The notes beneath the pieces were generated by a model that was given only the letters and a program-made list of their open reading frames with translations, was not told the DNA's origin and searched no databases. From Nitrospira sp. KM1 (GTDB lineage Bacteria; Nitrospirota; Nitrospiria; Nitrospirales; Nitrospiraceae), in the NCBI RefSeq assembly GCF_011405515.1, contig NZ_AP022671.1, positions 3,968,001-4,032,000 on the forward strand: 64,000 bases of DNA, in the 5' to 3' direction. The first letter of the stretch is position 1, and the number at the start of each line of letters is the position of its first letter. Shown in pieces: positions 22,335-29,855 of this stretch. The position numbers and the translations under genes are program-made.

Positions 22335-23789
22335 TCAGCCTGGAAAGTCCTGCCAGCAGTCCTCGTGCGACGTGGATGGTACGGGCGCAACCGCGACTGG
22401 GTCCGGGGTCGGCATGCGTGATACGTCAACGGATGAATGCACTGCGGAAGAGATAGGAGAGCCGAGTGCACGAGGAGGCGTCTTAAACGGCGGCTTCATC
22501 ACGGCCTGTCTCGGCTCTGCCACATTCAACAGTCTGGCTTCGTGTTGCCGATACATTGAGGCCGTCGAACTATCCATGGCCTGCACGTAAATACTCGTGG
22601 TTTTAAAGTTGGTGTGCCCGAGCCCCTTCTTCGAGACGGTCACGAGATCCTTTGAGGTGTCAACCGCCCAGGTCGAGCCGGTCCGACGCAGGTCATGACG
22701 GGTGATACGATCCACGCCAGCCCGTTTTCGGATGTCATGCCAGAGCTGCGTCCACCGCGAGACGCTGAGCGGCTTATTTCCACGGCCGGGGAAGAGAAAA
22801 GTGGAGGGCTTCGGTCTCGATCGGATGTAGGTGACGAGGAGACTTGCCAGGACGGGTGGCAGGTCGATCGGGTCAATCTTCTGCGTCTTGCTATCGACCT
22901 TGTGCCACATGCCGACCGTTTCTCCGTGCTCATCGGTCCAGAATTGCAGATGGCTCACCAACAGCTCCGCCGCTTCTCCTGGTCTCGGGAACAACGTCAG
23001 CATGAACATGAAGAAGCACCGTTCCCGAAGTGGCTGACGTTTGAGGATGTCCAGCAAGGTCGGCATTTCATGCTCACGAACAAATTCCTTCCGCTTGCCC
23101 GCCGTCCCAATGGGCACCTTCATCGCTCGGTTCTTCCCGTCGTAGCATTCCAGTTGCTCGGCCCAGTTATAGAGATGACGGAGTTTCTTCACCAGGAAGA
23201 TCGCCATGCTGGGAATGTTCGCACGAATCGGATTGATCCATTCGGTAATCTGCGCCACGGTCAAGGATTCCAGCGTGTACGGCTTCAGCGGGCCAAAATG
23301 TTTTTCCATATTCGTCATGATCCCGCGTCCACCGCCCTTGAGCGTGGAGATATGCAACCGATAGTACTGCTCCAATAATTCCCCAATGGTCATGCCAGGC
23401 CGGAGGGATGTCGAGGGTGCGGGGAGGGGGGCAACGGTGACGCGGGTCAGCGCGGTCGCGGTCCCCTCACGGTAGGCCGGGTTCAGACCATGATATCGCC
23501 CCCATTCCAGACACTTGTTGTAGAGCAAATGTAAGTGTTTGAGACAGGCACAGGCTTGTGACGAGGAATGCGCATTGATCTGATCGAACCACTGCTTGAT
23601 GAGTGGCCGCGTGAGGGTGTCGAGCGTATAGGGGTGTAAGGGCGGAAAGTACATGGCGATCCGGCTGCGCGTCGAGTGTGGATACTTCAACGTGGCGAGG
23701 TGTCGCCGGTCGAACTCGAGCAGAAGCTCGCCGATCGTCTGAGGACTAGGGGGCGTTCCAGTGGGAAACACGGTGAAGTTGGGAGCCAT
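22335..23789 (-). CDS. Second tyrosine recombinase with duplicated core-binding domain
   Basis: 484 residues. The catalytic domain is complete (FPRPGEAAELLVSHL with Arg, RHDLRRTGSTW, GLGHTN, and Tyr in TSIYVQ). The N-terminal part is odd: two consecutive core-binding modules, about 16-105 and 132-225, share the wording TIGELL, H(L/I)(A/S)TLK, PLxPYTL(D/E)(S/T)LT and a following LYN helix. Most integrases have one. The C-terminus adds 60 residues rich in Pro, Ser and Val. It may recognise two different DNA arms, resolve multimers of the replicating element or control cargo. It lies apart from att, so the other enzyme is the likely integrase. Confidence 0.9.
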   Translation of the reverse strand: MAPNFTVFPTGTPPSPQTIGELLLEFDRRHLATLKYPHSTRSRIAMYFPPLHPYTLDTLTRPLIKQWFDQINAHSSSQACACLKHLHLLYNKCLEWGRYHGLNPAYREGTATALTRVTVAPLPAPSTSLRPGMTIGELLEQYYRLHISTLKGGGRGIMTNMEKHFGPLKPYTLESLTVAQITEWINPIRANIPSMAIFLVKKLRHLYNWAEQLECYDGKNRAMKVPIGTAGKRKEFVREHEMPTLLDILKRQPLRERCFFMFMLTLFPRPGEAAELLVSHLQFWTDEHGETVGMWHKVDSKTQKIDPIDLPPVLASLLVTYIRSRPKPSTFLFPGRGNKPLSVSRWTQLWHDIRKRAGVDRITRHDLRRTGSTWAVDTSKDLVTVSKKGLGHTNFKTTSIYVQAMDSSTASMYRQHEARLLNVAEPRQAVMKPPFKTPPRALGSPISSAVHSSVDVSRMPTPDPVAVAPVPSTSHEDCWQDFPG

Positions 23790-23798
23790 ACGAACCTC

Positions 23799-24116
23799 CT
23801 AGTGCGTGGAGCGGCCATTCCTCAGATGGGGCTGAAGGGGAAAGTGTGGGCTGTACGAGCCTTGATCGATCCAGTTCACTACCCGTGCAAGATCCTCCGA
23901 GAGGGCGAGCAGTTCATTACGGAACGGGAGAGGGTGAGCGGCTCGGAATCGTTCGATCGCGTGCGCGAGCATATGGAGGGAGCCGAGCTCATAGGCAGGC
24001 ATCGTTCCCTCCCACGCGCACCATTGATTGACTTTCGCTTCTCGTCGCTGCTCGTCGTTCTCAAAACAATCCGGCCCGGTGGCATACGGCGGAATGCAAT
24101 CGTCCTCCATGGTCAC
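23799..24116 (-). CDS. Hypothetical protein (105 aa)
   Basis: 105 residues, acidic, starting MTMEDDCIPPYATGPDCFEN and containing LGSLHMLAHAIERFRAAHPL and LLALSEDLARVVNWIDQGSY. Mainly alpha-helical by composition; no signal peptide, membrane helix or known motif. Its ATG overlaps the stop of the next gene upstream by 4 bases, so the two are probably translated together. Function unknown. Confidence 0.6.
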   Translation of the reverse strand: MTMEDDCIPPYATGPDCFENDEQRREAKVNQWCAWEGTMPAYELGSLHMLAHAIERFRAAHPLPFRNELLALSEDLARVVNWIDQGSYSPHFPLQPHLRNGRSTH

Positions 24117-24373
24117 CGTCCTTTCTCAAGGAGTGGATCGCGACCGAAGGGAGCTTCATCGCGGTCGCACTTCGCAATGAGGGCTTGTAGCTCCTTTGGG
24201 TCCTCCATCTTGGCTAAGAAGATATCGAGCGCCTCTATGAGCAGATCCCAGATGGGAATGCCGGTGTGTTCTGAAAGCTCTTCATACTGCGCTTTCAACG
24301 CTGGATTCATGCGGTGCCACACACGCACGATTTTCTCCTCCAGAGTCAACCCAGCGTCAGGATCAAAGAGCAT
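24113..24373 (-). CDS. Hypothetical protein (86 aa)
   Basis: 86 residues, helical and acidic. LTLEEKIVRVWHRMNPALKA, then YEELSEHTGIPIWDLLIEAL. The second block could be a helix-turn-helix (SEHTGIPIWDLL), but the match is weak. It overlaps the 105-residue gene by 4 bases and starts 16 bp after the RHH gene stops, so the three form one minus-strand transcription unit reading toward the second recombinase. Function unknown. Confidence 0.6.
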   Translation of the reverse strand: MLFDPDAGLTLEEKIVRVWHRMNPALKAQYEELSEHTGIPIWDLLIEALDIFLAKMEDPKELQALIAKCDRDEAPFGRDPLLEKGR

Positions 24374-24389
24374 TGCCGCCTCCTTTTGG

Positions 24390-24530
24390 TTACGCCGCCT
24401 TCTTGCCTCTGAAATGCTGTTCGAGTAAGTGGCGAATGAATCCGCTTGCCGTATAGCCCTTCGTTTTCATCGCGTCGAGTTGTGTTTTGAGCTTCGGTGG
24501 GAGCTGGATATTAAGACGTTGCATTCTCAT
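24390..24530 (-). CDS. Ribbon-helix-helix (CopG-like) protein (46 aa)
   Basis: 46 residues: a beta strand QRLNIQLPPKL, then helix KTQLDAMKTKG, a turn, and YTASGFIRHLLEQHF. This is the Arc/MetJ/CopG ribbon-helix-helix layout. It begins 23 bp from a perfect 12-bp palindrome, the expected type of operator for such dimers, and is divergent from a second RHH gene. Probable autoregulator of the two diverging operons. It is too short for many gene finders. Confidence 0.75.
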   Translation of the reverse strand: MRMQRLNIQLPPKLKTQLDAMKTKGYTASGFIRHLLEQHFRGKKAA

Positions 24531-24552
24531 CTCGTCCTCCAGTGTTTAAACG

Positions 24553-24564
24553 TTAACATGTTAA
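24553..24564. promoter_or_regulatory. Palindromic operator between divergent RHH genes
   Basis: TTAACATGTTAA is a perfect 12-bp palindrome centred in the 95-bp divergent region, with a second palindrome GTTTAAAC at 24544-24551. RHH dimers bind such short inverted repeats. Binding is inferred from position and symmetry. Confidence 0.55.
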
Positions 24565-24589
24565 GTTGTGTGGTGTCAACCGATGGTCC

Positions 24590-24618
24590 TTGACACCAAT
24601 TCACCCTTTGGCTAGGTT
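24590..24618 (+). promoter_or_regulatory. Promoter of the plus-strand RHH gene
   Basis: TTGACA (24590-24595), 17-bp spacer, TAGGTT (24613-24618). Transcription would begin at about 24625-24626, exactly at the GTG start of the gene, which implies a leaderless mRNA. Confidence 0.6.
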
Positions 24619-24625
24619 CTCTCCC

Positions 24626-24799
24626 GTGACTGATAGCGAAGATTCGGAAAAGGTCCAAATAGGTCCACGAATTAAGAAGCATCTCATTGATGAGATTCGC
24701 ATTCTTGCCATTCGTCAGAACCGCCGCTTTACCGAGATGATCGAAGAAGGGCTCGCGGACTTGTTGAAGAAGTACAGGGACAAAGGGAAAGGTAAATGA
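24626..24799 (+). CDS. Ribbon-helix-helix-like regulator (57 aa), probably leaderless
   Basis: 57 residues from GTG 24626: VQIGPRIKKHLIDEIRILAI is the strand and first helix, and RRFTEMIEEGLADLLKKY the second helix of an Arc-like RHH fold, with a lysine-rich tail. Start choice: a longer frame exists, but the promoter's -10 box ends 7 bases before this GTG, so the longer forms could not be transcribed from it. The divergent position opposite another RHH gene suggests a two-regulator switch. The 91-residue gene starts 2 bp after its stop. Confidence 0.65.
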   Translation: MTDSEDSEKVQIGPRIKKHLIDEIRILAIRQNRRFTEMIEEGLADLLKKYRDKGKGK

Positions 24800-24800
24800 C

Positions 24801-25076
24801 ATGATCTCCAAGCCCAGCAATCCCCGCTTTACCATCCAGACCGGCTATCGCGGCACAGGCAAACCCCTCTATTCCTACATGGAGGGGTTTCGCGAGATCA
24901 TTACGCCGCGCCTGAATCCTGGGCTCGGCGTTACCCACTCCAACTGCATTAGCGAGACGTACCTGCATGCCCTCGCGTACTGTATGGATATGGCCGATGA
25001 ATATTACAGCCGGGGCTACGGCATCTCGGATATTAGGATCGAGCCATTCAAAGGGATGGTCGGCGAGTTGACCTGA
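24801..25076 (+). CDS. Hypothetical protein (91 aa) paired with an RHH regulator
   Basis: 91 residues: RFTIQTGYRGTGKPLYSYME, GFREIITPRLNPGLGVTHSN, then YLHALAYCMDMADEYYSRGY. No known domain. The placement directly behind a small RHH DNA-binding protein in a two-gene unit resembles toxin-antitoxin organisation (RHH antitoxin first), but no toxin motif is visible, so that remains a possibility only. It is the only plus-strand unit in the left half of the element. Confidence 0.6.
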   Translation: MISKPSNPRFTIQTGYRGTGKPLYSYMEGFREIITPRLNPGLGVTHSNCISETYLHALAYCMDMADEYYSRGYGISDIRIEPFKGMVGELT

Positions 25077-25113
25077 CCCCACTCGCGCCGACGCTACAGC
25101 GCGAATTCCTTCG

Positions 25114-25680
25114 CTATACCTCAAACGCCGTCTCCACCTTGAGCGGTTCCGCGTCCTGCTGGAACGGGGCTGCCGGAACCGTCGGCGCCGGTTGATGGCC
25201 GCTCGGCCAATTGCATTCTTCGAGAATCCGCTCGACGGAGCCGCGATTCATTGCGATCGTGCCCGCCATGCCGTCCCAACTCTGCAACGACGCCGAGATG
25301 GTATGGATGAGAGAGGCGCGGGCCTCGAGGTAGATCGATCGGCCGTCTTTCCACACGATCTGCTGGAACTTCAGACCCTCATAGGCCGCGATCCCTTCGC
25401 GCACCTGGCGAGGGCAGTTCTCGCATACGGTTGCGATCTCTTTGAGGTGGGGTTCCACCATGCGTGGCAATGGGACACGAGACTTTGACGCGAGCGTCAG
25501 GAGTTCGTGCATCCAGGCTTGCGTCCCTTTCACCAACTTGAGGATCTCGGGAAGTTTGCGTTGCGCCGTGTCGTACTTCCCCCGCATTTCGCTTTTCATC
25601 GCGTCCACGGCCTGGGCCTGTTCGTTCAGAATGCCTGCGTTGGCGTGCTCGATTCGTTCCGACATCGCTGTGAAATCCAT
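25114..25680 (-). CDS. Unknown element protein (188 aa) sharing a C-terminal peptide with the terminase
   Basis: 188 residues, largely alpha-helical. Helix-rich N-terminus (FTAMSERIEHANAGILNEQA), a pair of cysteines (VCENCPRQ), VWKDGRSIYLEARASLIHTI, a Pro-rich linker, and the end EPLKVETAFEV. The last residues PLKVETxFxV/F are shared with the large terminase subunit encoded 1.4 kb upstream, with different synonymous codons. It is the last gene of the packaging-side operon. A role with the terminase (adaptor, scaffold or capsid-docking) is inference; I find no known family. Confidence 0.7.
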   Translation of the reverse strand: MDFTAMSERIEHANAGILNEQAQAVDAMKSEMRGKYDTAQRKLPEILKLVKGTQAWMHELLTLASKSRVPLPRMVEPHLKEIATVCENCPRQVREGIAAYEGLKFQQIVWKDGRSIYLEARASLIHTISASLQSWDGMAGTIAMNRGSVERILEECNWPSGHQPAPTVPAAPFQQDAEPLKVETAFEV

Positions 25681-25702
25681 GAGGTGCCTCCTTTATAGGT
25701 GG

Positions 25703-26209
25703 TTACAGATTGATTCGACTCTTGATGATCCGCAGCACGCGCAACGCCACGCCATCGCCGAGGCGACGGGAGATGAGTCCATACAACTCAGGATCAGCGC
25801 TTGCGATGAGTTCGGCTAATGGCCGGACTTCTTCAATGCCCTGCTCCAAGGTAATGCCGTCATTGGCCCAGTGTTGTTTCGTGTCGTCCATCTCCATCCG
25901 CTCCTGTTCATCGAGCTGCGCTTGCTCGGATTGCGGATCGGTGGACGTGGGTACCGGGTCGCCGAGCTGCTCTGACGGAGGGGAGGAGGCAATCAGTCCG
26001 CCCCCGATCTCGATCATCCGGTTACCCGGATAGGCTTTTCGGTACAAGCTATCGACATAATCGAGGGCGGCTTTCTCGCCGCGTTGATACCCGGCATAGT
26101 GCTGATGGGTTTTATCCATCATCACCTTCGCGTGCTCTTCTCGGCATGCAATTGCGGCCGGTGTTTCGGCTGCCGCCTGGTCAAACTCCGATAACGATGA
26201 TTCGATCAT
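25703..26209 (-). CDS. Hypothetical acidic protein (168 aa)
   Basis: 168 residues from ATG 26209, strongly acidic and Gln-rich: SLSEFDQAAAETPAAIACRE, then ALDYVDSLYRKAYPGNRMIE and a central Asp/Glu/Pro/Ser-rich linker. The C-terminus (LISRRLGDGVALRVLRIIKS) is basic. No known domain; no membrane or signal segment. Highly charged helical proteins in this position after terL can be scaffold- or head-related, but nothing here proves it. A longer frame to 26347 overlaps the next gene and is unlikely. Confidence 0.6.
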   Translation of the reverse strand: MIESSLSEFDQAAAETPAAIACREEHAKVMMDKTHQHYAGYQRGEKAALDYVDSLYRKAYPGNRMIEIGGGLIASSPPSEQLGDPVPTSTDPQSEQAQLDEQERMEMDDTKQHWANDGITLEQGIEEVRPLAELIASADPELYGLISRRLGDGVALRVLRIIKSRINL

Positions 26210-26220
26210 GGGGTCTCCTC

Positions 26221-26412
26221 CTAGGTCGTGGCGTTGTCTGTCGTTTCGACCCATGCGCCTTCGCCTGGCGCGGATGGGCTCATGAACCGTTGAAACCGCG
26301 CCACGATGTGCCCGGTGACATTGCGGGCCACATGGGCATTGACCCATGTCCCTGCCGCGACCATCTGCCGGCAGCGGCTTTCGGCTTCCGTCGTGGTTGA
26401 AAAGGCTGCCAT
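26221..26412 (-). CDS. Small hypothetical protein (63 aa)
   Basis: 63 residues: MAAFSTTTEAESRCRQMVAA, GTWVNAHVARNVTGHIVARF, ending VETTDNATT. Mixed composition, no recognised domain. It fits tightly between its neighbours on the same strand, with a ribosome-binding-like GGAGA a few bases before the ATG, which supports a real gene. Confidence 0.55.
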   Translation of the reverse strand: MAAFSTTTEAESRCRQMVAAGTWVNAHVARNVTGHIVARFQRFMSPSAPGEGAWVETTDNATT

Positions 26413-26442
26413 GACCGTCTCCTTTCTCTTTCCAACGTGCGT

Positions 26443-26832
26443 TTACAGTTCCAATGCCGCGAACTTATCCCGGAGCGCGCGCAACCGGGCCTCTTCCTTG
26501 TCGGCCGCTTCTTTTGCCGTCTCGGCGCGTGCCTCATCGGCTTCAATCTGCAGCCGGAGTGTGTCGAGCCGGCCTTCGAGCTCGGCCCGCTGCCGGGCTT
26601 CCTCGCTTGCCAGCCGTTCGCCGACGTTGAAGGACACGCGAGACAGCTCGGCGTTCTTGAGTTCTACCGCCCGATCGACGGCAACCGCCGCTTGCTCTCG
26701 AATCGTGACCAGTTCCTCTCGCCGTTCAACGTCCCTCACCCGTTGGGGATGATCCTTGAGGTAGGGAAAGAGCCCGAAGAACGTGTTTTGCAAATTGGTG
26801 ATGTCTTGTTCCGCTTGGCCGCTCGTCGTCAT
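26443..26832 (-). CDS. Coiled-coil protein (129 aa)
   Basis: 129 residues. After a short N-terminus (EQDITNLQNTFFGLFPYLKD) the rest is a continuous heptad-like helix rich in Glu, Arg and Ala (VRDVERREELVTIREQAAVA through RLDTLRLQIEADEARAETAK). The long coiled coil, small size and place after the terminase genes would suit a scaffold-like or tape-like protein or a structural adaptor, but this is inference. It overlaps the next upstream gene by 4 bases (coupled). Confidence 0.65.
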   Translation of the reverse strand: MTTSGQAEQDITNLQNTFFGLFPYLKDHPQRVRDVERREELVTIREQAAVAVDRAVELKNAELSRVSFNVGERLASEEARQRAELEGRLDTLRLQIEADEARAETAKEAADKEEARLRALRDKFAALEL

Positions 26833-27038
26833 GGTTGCGTCTCCTTGGTGGGTGAATGTTCGGCCGCATGCTCGTCCGCTCGCCAGGCTGCGGCCTGAAG
26901 TATTAGAAACCTGGCGAGCGATTCCAACTCGTCGACTGTCACCTGTGCAAAGACTCCAATGATTTGGCTTTGCGCCGTCAGGGTGCCCGTCTTACTGCAG
27001 ACTGTGATTTCGAGTCCATTGCCGACATTCATGTGCAC
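26829..27038 (-). CDS. Small hypothetical protein (69 aa)
   Basis: 69 residues beginning MHMNVGNGLEITVCSKTGTL and continuing TAQSQIIGVFAQVTVDELES; two or three strands then a helix (LARFLILQAAAWRADEH). No recognised family. It starts 6 bp after the terminase stop and overlaps the coiled-coil gene by 4 bases, so it is in the same operon. Function unknown. Confidence 0.6.
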   Translation of the reverse strand: MHMNVGNGLEITVCSKTGTLTAQSQIIGVFAQVTVDELESLARFLILQAAAWRADEHAAEHSPTKETQP

Positions 27039-27044
27039 CTCCGG

Positions 27045-28664
27045 TTAGAACGTGAAATGCGTTTCGACCTTCAGCGGACCAGTCGGGATGGTCATGAGAT
27101 CATCACCATGCAGCCAGCTCAGCAGATACGCGGCTGCATCAGACACATCTGCCCATGGACTGTTTGGCTTTTTTGGCCCAGTGCGATCGACTTGACCGTT
27201 AGGCAGGACTGGATAGAACCAGCGGCCAGAAAAGGCTTCGACCAGTAAGCGCGTATCATCGCCGGGCGCGATCAACAACGGAGTCCGCCCCTGTTCATGC
27301 CGGGCGCCCAAGCCTCGTAGGATGGCTTCGCGCCGTGGGGCCCATCGGACTGGCCCGTGTACGATCCGCCCGCCCAGCTTTTCACGGATCACCTTTTCAG
27401 CCGTCTCGGTAATCGTGGCCTGTCCGGGCGTGGCCATGTTCGGGTCGATGATATGCACGAGCTGCGCGCCGTAGTGGGTGAGTGCCCAGGGGGCATGCGC
27501 CTGCAGCCAGGGCAACACCTGACGCTCGATCAGTTCCAGCACCCCGACTTTCATATCATTCAATGACGCGTAGATCCTGGCTTGTCCGCTGAGGTTCTGG
27601 CCCATGACTGCGCTTGGACTGTGTCCTCCGTCCCAGCCGATCGCAAACAACAGCATGGGAGAGGGGACGAGTGGATACGGTGAGACATGCACGTCCGGGT
27701 TAAACCCCTCGGCGACCGCCGCCCCTTGTTCCGCCATGACCCATTCACCTTTGGCCAAGCGCTTCTGGAGGGTCGGACTATTCGCAAAGGTCTGCTCCAG
27801 CGCCTGCCGCTCTTCCTGAGTTAGGCGATCATCCACCGAGATTTGAATCGGAAGGGATTTTGTTGACCCGTGAAAGAATCGTCTGTGTGGCCAGGTGTCG
27901 GGACTTCCGGGATTGGTCGCGAGCATGGATACGCGCCGGCGAGTGGGCAAACGGAGTGTCGAGGATCGAGCCAGATCGTATTGCTGTTCTGTAATGCCAA
28001 GTCCGTCCGTCAGGGAGGCGATCGGTTCCTCCCCTATGACCGTGTTAGCACTCATCCGGAGCCGTTCGGCTGAGCTTTGATCCTGGCAGCCTACGAAATC
28101 ACCGACGACCATCTGTTTGCCGCCGACGGAGAACACGGCTAGCTTTCGGTCATCCTTCAGACTCCACGTGTTCCCCCACATGGGAAGCTCGAGGGATCGC
28201 GCTGTTTTCGCCGAGGCGGATAGTAGGGTGTCATGCAACCACAACACTCGATACGGTCCCGGATAGCCAGCCCGCAGATCCAGTTCCGCATTGATCACGG
28301 CTGCCGCGGCGAGGGCGTGCGTTTTTCCTGTCCCGCGCGGGCCATGAACCAGAATTTCCTCTGCCGAGCCGTCAACCGCTTCAGCAATCGCCCGGCTGGC
28401 CGATGGGGCGAAGGCAATCGGGTGTACCAGATCGGGACAGCCGCCCACCGCGAGATAGTCGAGGACCAGCTTTGAAACTTCTTCCGCCTCCGGTCCGGAT
28501 CCCAAGAGGTGACGTCCGATGAGGACGATTGTCCGCCCTTCAATGTCTGTCCCGTCGGCCCAGCTTGGGGTGATATCCAGGCGTAGCAGGATGGCCGCGA
28601 GTGGCGTGCCCAAGCCGGCAAACTTCTCAAGCAGGAACTTATTGATCTTGTCCTCACTGGCCAC
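27045..28664 (-). CDS. Terminase large subunit-like protein
   Basis: 539 residues. The ATPase half has Walker A GPRGTGKT (108-115), Walker B VIGEE (209-213) and the coupling motif LATNPGS (248-254). The second half resembles the RNase-H-like nuclease of phage terminases: Asp345 in GWDGGHSPSAV, Asp407 in HIIDPNMA, and Asp506/Asp509 in SPWADVSDAA. The terminase motor packages DNA into a procapsid and cuts it. Size and motif spacing fit TerL. The C-terminal peptide GPLKVETHFTF is shared with the 188-residue protein. The upstream gene overlaps it by 11 bases and is the likely small subunit. No portal gene follows, which is unusual. Confidence 0.8.
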   Translation of the reverse strand: MASEDKINKFLLEKFAGLGTPLAAILLRLDITPSWADGTDIEGRTIVLIGRHLLGSGPEAEEVSKLVLDYLAVGGCPDLVHPIAFAPSASRAIAEAVDGSAEEILVHGPRGTGKTHALAAAAVINAELDLRAGYPGPYRVLWLHDTLLSASAKTARSLELPMWGNTWSLKDDRKLAVFSVGGKQMVVGDFVGCQDQSSAERLRMSANTVIGEEPIASLTDGLGITEQQYDLARSSTLRLPTRRRVSMLATNPGSPDTWPHRRFFHGSTKSLPIQISVDDRLTQEERQALEQTFANSPTLQKRLAKGEWVMAEQGAAVAEGFNPDVHVSPYPLVPSPMLLFAIGWDGGHSPSAVMGQNLSGQARIYASLNDMKVGVLELIERQVLPWLQAHAPWALTHYGAQLVHIIDPNMATPGQATITETAEKVIREKLGGRIVHGPVRWAPRREAILRGLGARHEQGRTPLLIAPGDDTRLLVEAFSGRWFYPVLPNGQVDRTGPKKPNSPWADVSDAAAYLLSWLHGDDLMTIPTGPLKVETHFTF

Positions 28665-29124
28665 GGGTCCCTCCGGGTTTCATGTCGACCACTTCCGCCA
28701 GTGGCCGGATGTTGCGATTGTTGCGGAGCTGCTCCAGGATCTGGACTGCTTTGCCGCCATGCTCCAGGCGTAAAAGCGTGTTATTCAGTTCCCGAGTCGC
28801 CGACGCCTGCCGAAGCCCGACCGCCACGTTGCAGCATTGCCGGACTTCCGCCAGCCGCTTCAGGTTCGCATTGCGGATTTTGGCCGCCGACTCGCTGATG
28901 CCCTGCAGGGTCTTGGCAATGCCTTCCTCCGTCGTGAGATCGCCGATCTGCAGATCCGGAATCGTCGTTGCCTCCTGGCTGGCTATGGCGCCTTTCAGCT
29001 GAAACCGCCGGGCCACCGAGGGGTCTGACCCGTGATGGGGGCACTCCGCCCCCTCACCAAGCCGATACGCACAAGGGGAACCGTCTTTTCGAGGCTGTCC
29101 GCAGAGTCTCAAGGGCACCTCCAT
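28654..29124 (-). CDS. Terminase small subunit-like protein
   Basis: About 156 residues from ATG 29124. An N-terminal zinc-ribbon-like patch (RLCGQPRKDGSPCAYRLGEG, then ECPHHG) is followed by helices (GIAKTLQGISESAAKIRNAN, LRLEHGGKAVQILEQL). Immediately upstream of TerL with an 11-base overlap, it occupies the standard small-subunit position. The Cys4-like patch (C, C, C, H, H) could bind zinc and recognise the packaging site. Sequence identity to known TerS families is not evident, so the call rests largely on position. A longer start at 29265 is possible. Confidence 0.55.
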   Translation of the reverse strand: MEVPLRLCGQPRKDGSPCAYRLGEGAECPHHGSDPSVARRFQLKGAIASQEATTIPDLQIGDLTTEEGIAKTLQGISESAAKIRNANLKRLAEVRQCCNVAVGLRQASATRELNNTLLRLEHGGKAVQILEQLRNNRNIRPLAEVVDMKPGGTRGQ

Positions 29125-29242
29125 CGCCAAACCATGAGCCTTGTTGATGTGTGGGGATCTGAAAAAATGCAGAGGAATACCCACGCGGGCTGCCGCTGGG
29201 GAGCAAAAAGCCTCTGCCGGGGGGTGGTTTTTTCCAACCGGC

Positions 29243-29656
29243 TCATGCTTTCTCCTTCCATGCATCGATCAGCCGATCCAGGTCTGACCGGTCGAACAAG
29301 AGCTTCCGCACTTCGCCAGCATTGGGGCCTGGAATGCGTAACCGGGGCAATGTGCCCGCCGCTTCCAGCTCTCTAACCGTCCATTCTGAAAGGCCGAGAT
29401 AGGCAGCGGTGCTGTGGAGGTCGAGGACGCGAGGACCGATAGGAACGACGGTTAGTGTAACCAGCGCTCTCTTAGGATCTCCGCTGCTAGACGCTGTTTC
29501 CATCGTCGCTGTGCCCGCAGTGTGCCCAGAACGGAAGATGCCCGGATCGCCAGATTTCGGCCGGCCGGGCTTCCCGCGGCGTGAACCAGGCACGGGCAAG
29601 GCTTCTTGAACCATTGGTGAGGAATTTCCCGCGTCCTGGTGAATGCCCTTTCTCAT
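29243..29656 (-). CDS. Helix-turn-helix (HTH_17/MerR-type) DNA-binding protein
   Basis: About 137 residues. The N-terminal 70 are low-complexity (Gly, Pro, Ser, Lys). The C-terminal domain is a winged HTH of the excisionase/MerR type: DLHSTAAYLGLSEWTVRELE, AAGTLPRLRIPG, then VRKLLFDRSDLDRLIDAWKE. It starts about 25 bp from the iteron array and lies between the terminase and replication modules, so it may act on the origin or as a regulator of the packaging operon. Confidence 0.7.
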   Translation of the reverse strand: MRKGIHQDAGNSSPMVQEALPVPGSRRGKPGRPKSGDPGIFRSGHTAGTATMETASSSGDPKRALVTLTVVPIGPRVLDLHSTAAYLGLSEWTVRELEAAGTLPRLRIPGPNAGEVRKLLFDRSDLDRLIDAWKEKA

Positions 29657-29680
29657 CACTTCTTTCTCTTCTCCCGCCAG

Positions 29681-29855
29681 AAATAGGACGGCAAATAGGA
29701 TAGCCCTCCTCTTATAGAGGAGGGGGCATCCGTCCTATTTGGGTTTCCTATTTGAATAGGATGACTATTTCTTAATGTTTCCATGACTTAGATATCCTGG
29801 CCTATTTGTCCTATTTAGCCGTGTCAAAAGGGCGTCCTATTTCAGTTTCCTATTT
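29681..29855. repeat. Iteron array, candidate replication origin
   Basis: The 8-mer TCCTATTT, or its complement AAATAGGA, occurs at 29681, 29693, 29733, 29746, 29809, 29835 and 29848, with one-mismatch copies at 29754, 29763 and 29800. Pairs are spaced 9 or 13 bp apart. A 9-bp hairpin CCCTCCTCT/AGAGGAGGG (29704-29724) and an AT-rich patch (about 29763-29795) lie within. Iterons beside a Rep helicase gene are the classic layout of a plasmid-type or satellite origin. The last two copies lie in the end of the helicase gene. Confidence 0.75.

Noticed and set aside
24626-25076. RHH protein plus 91-residue protein as a toxin-antitoxin system
   Set aside because: The order fits, but the 91-residue protein has no toxin motif I can name; not claimed.
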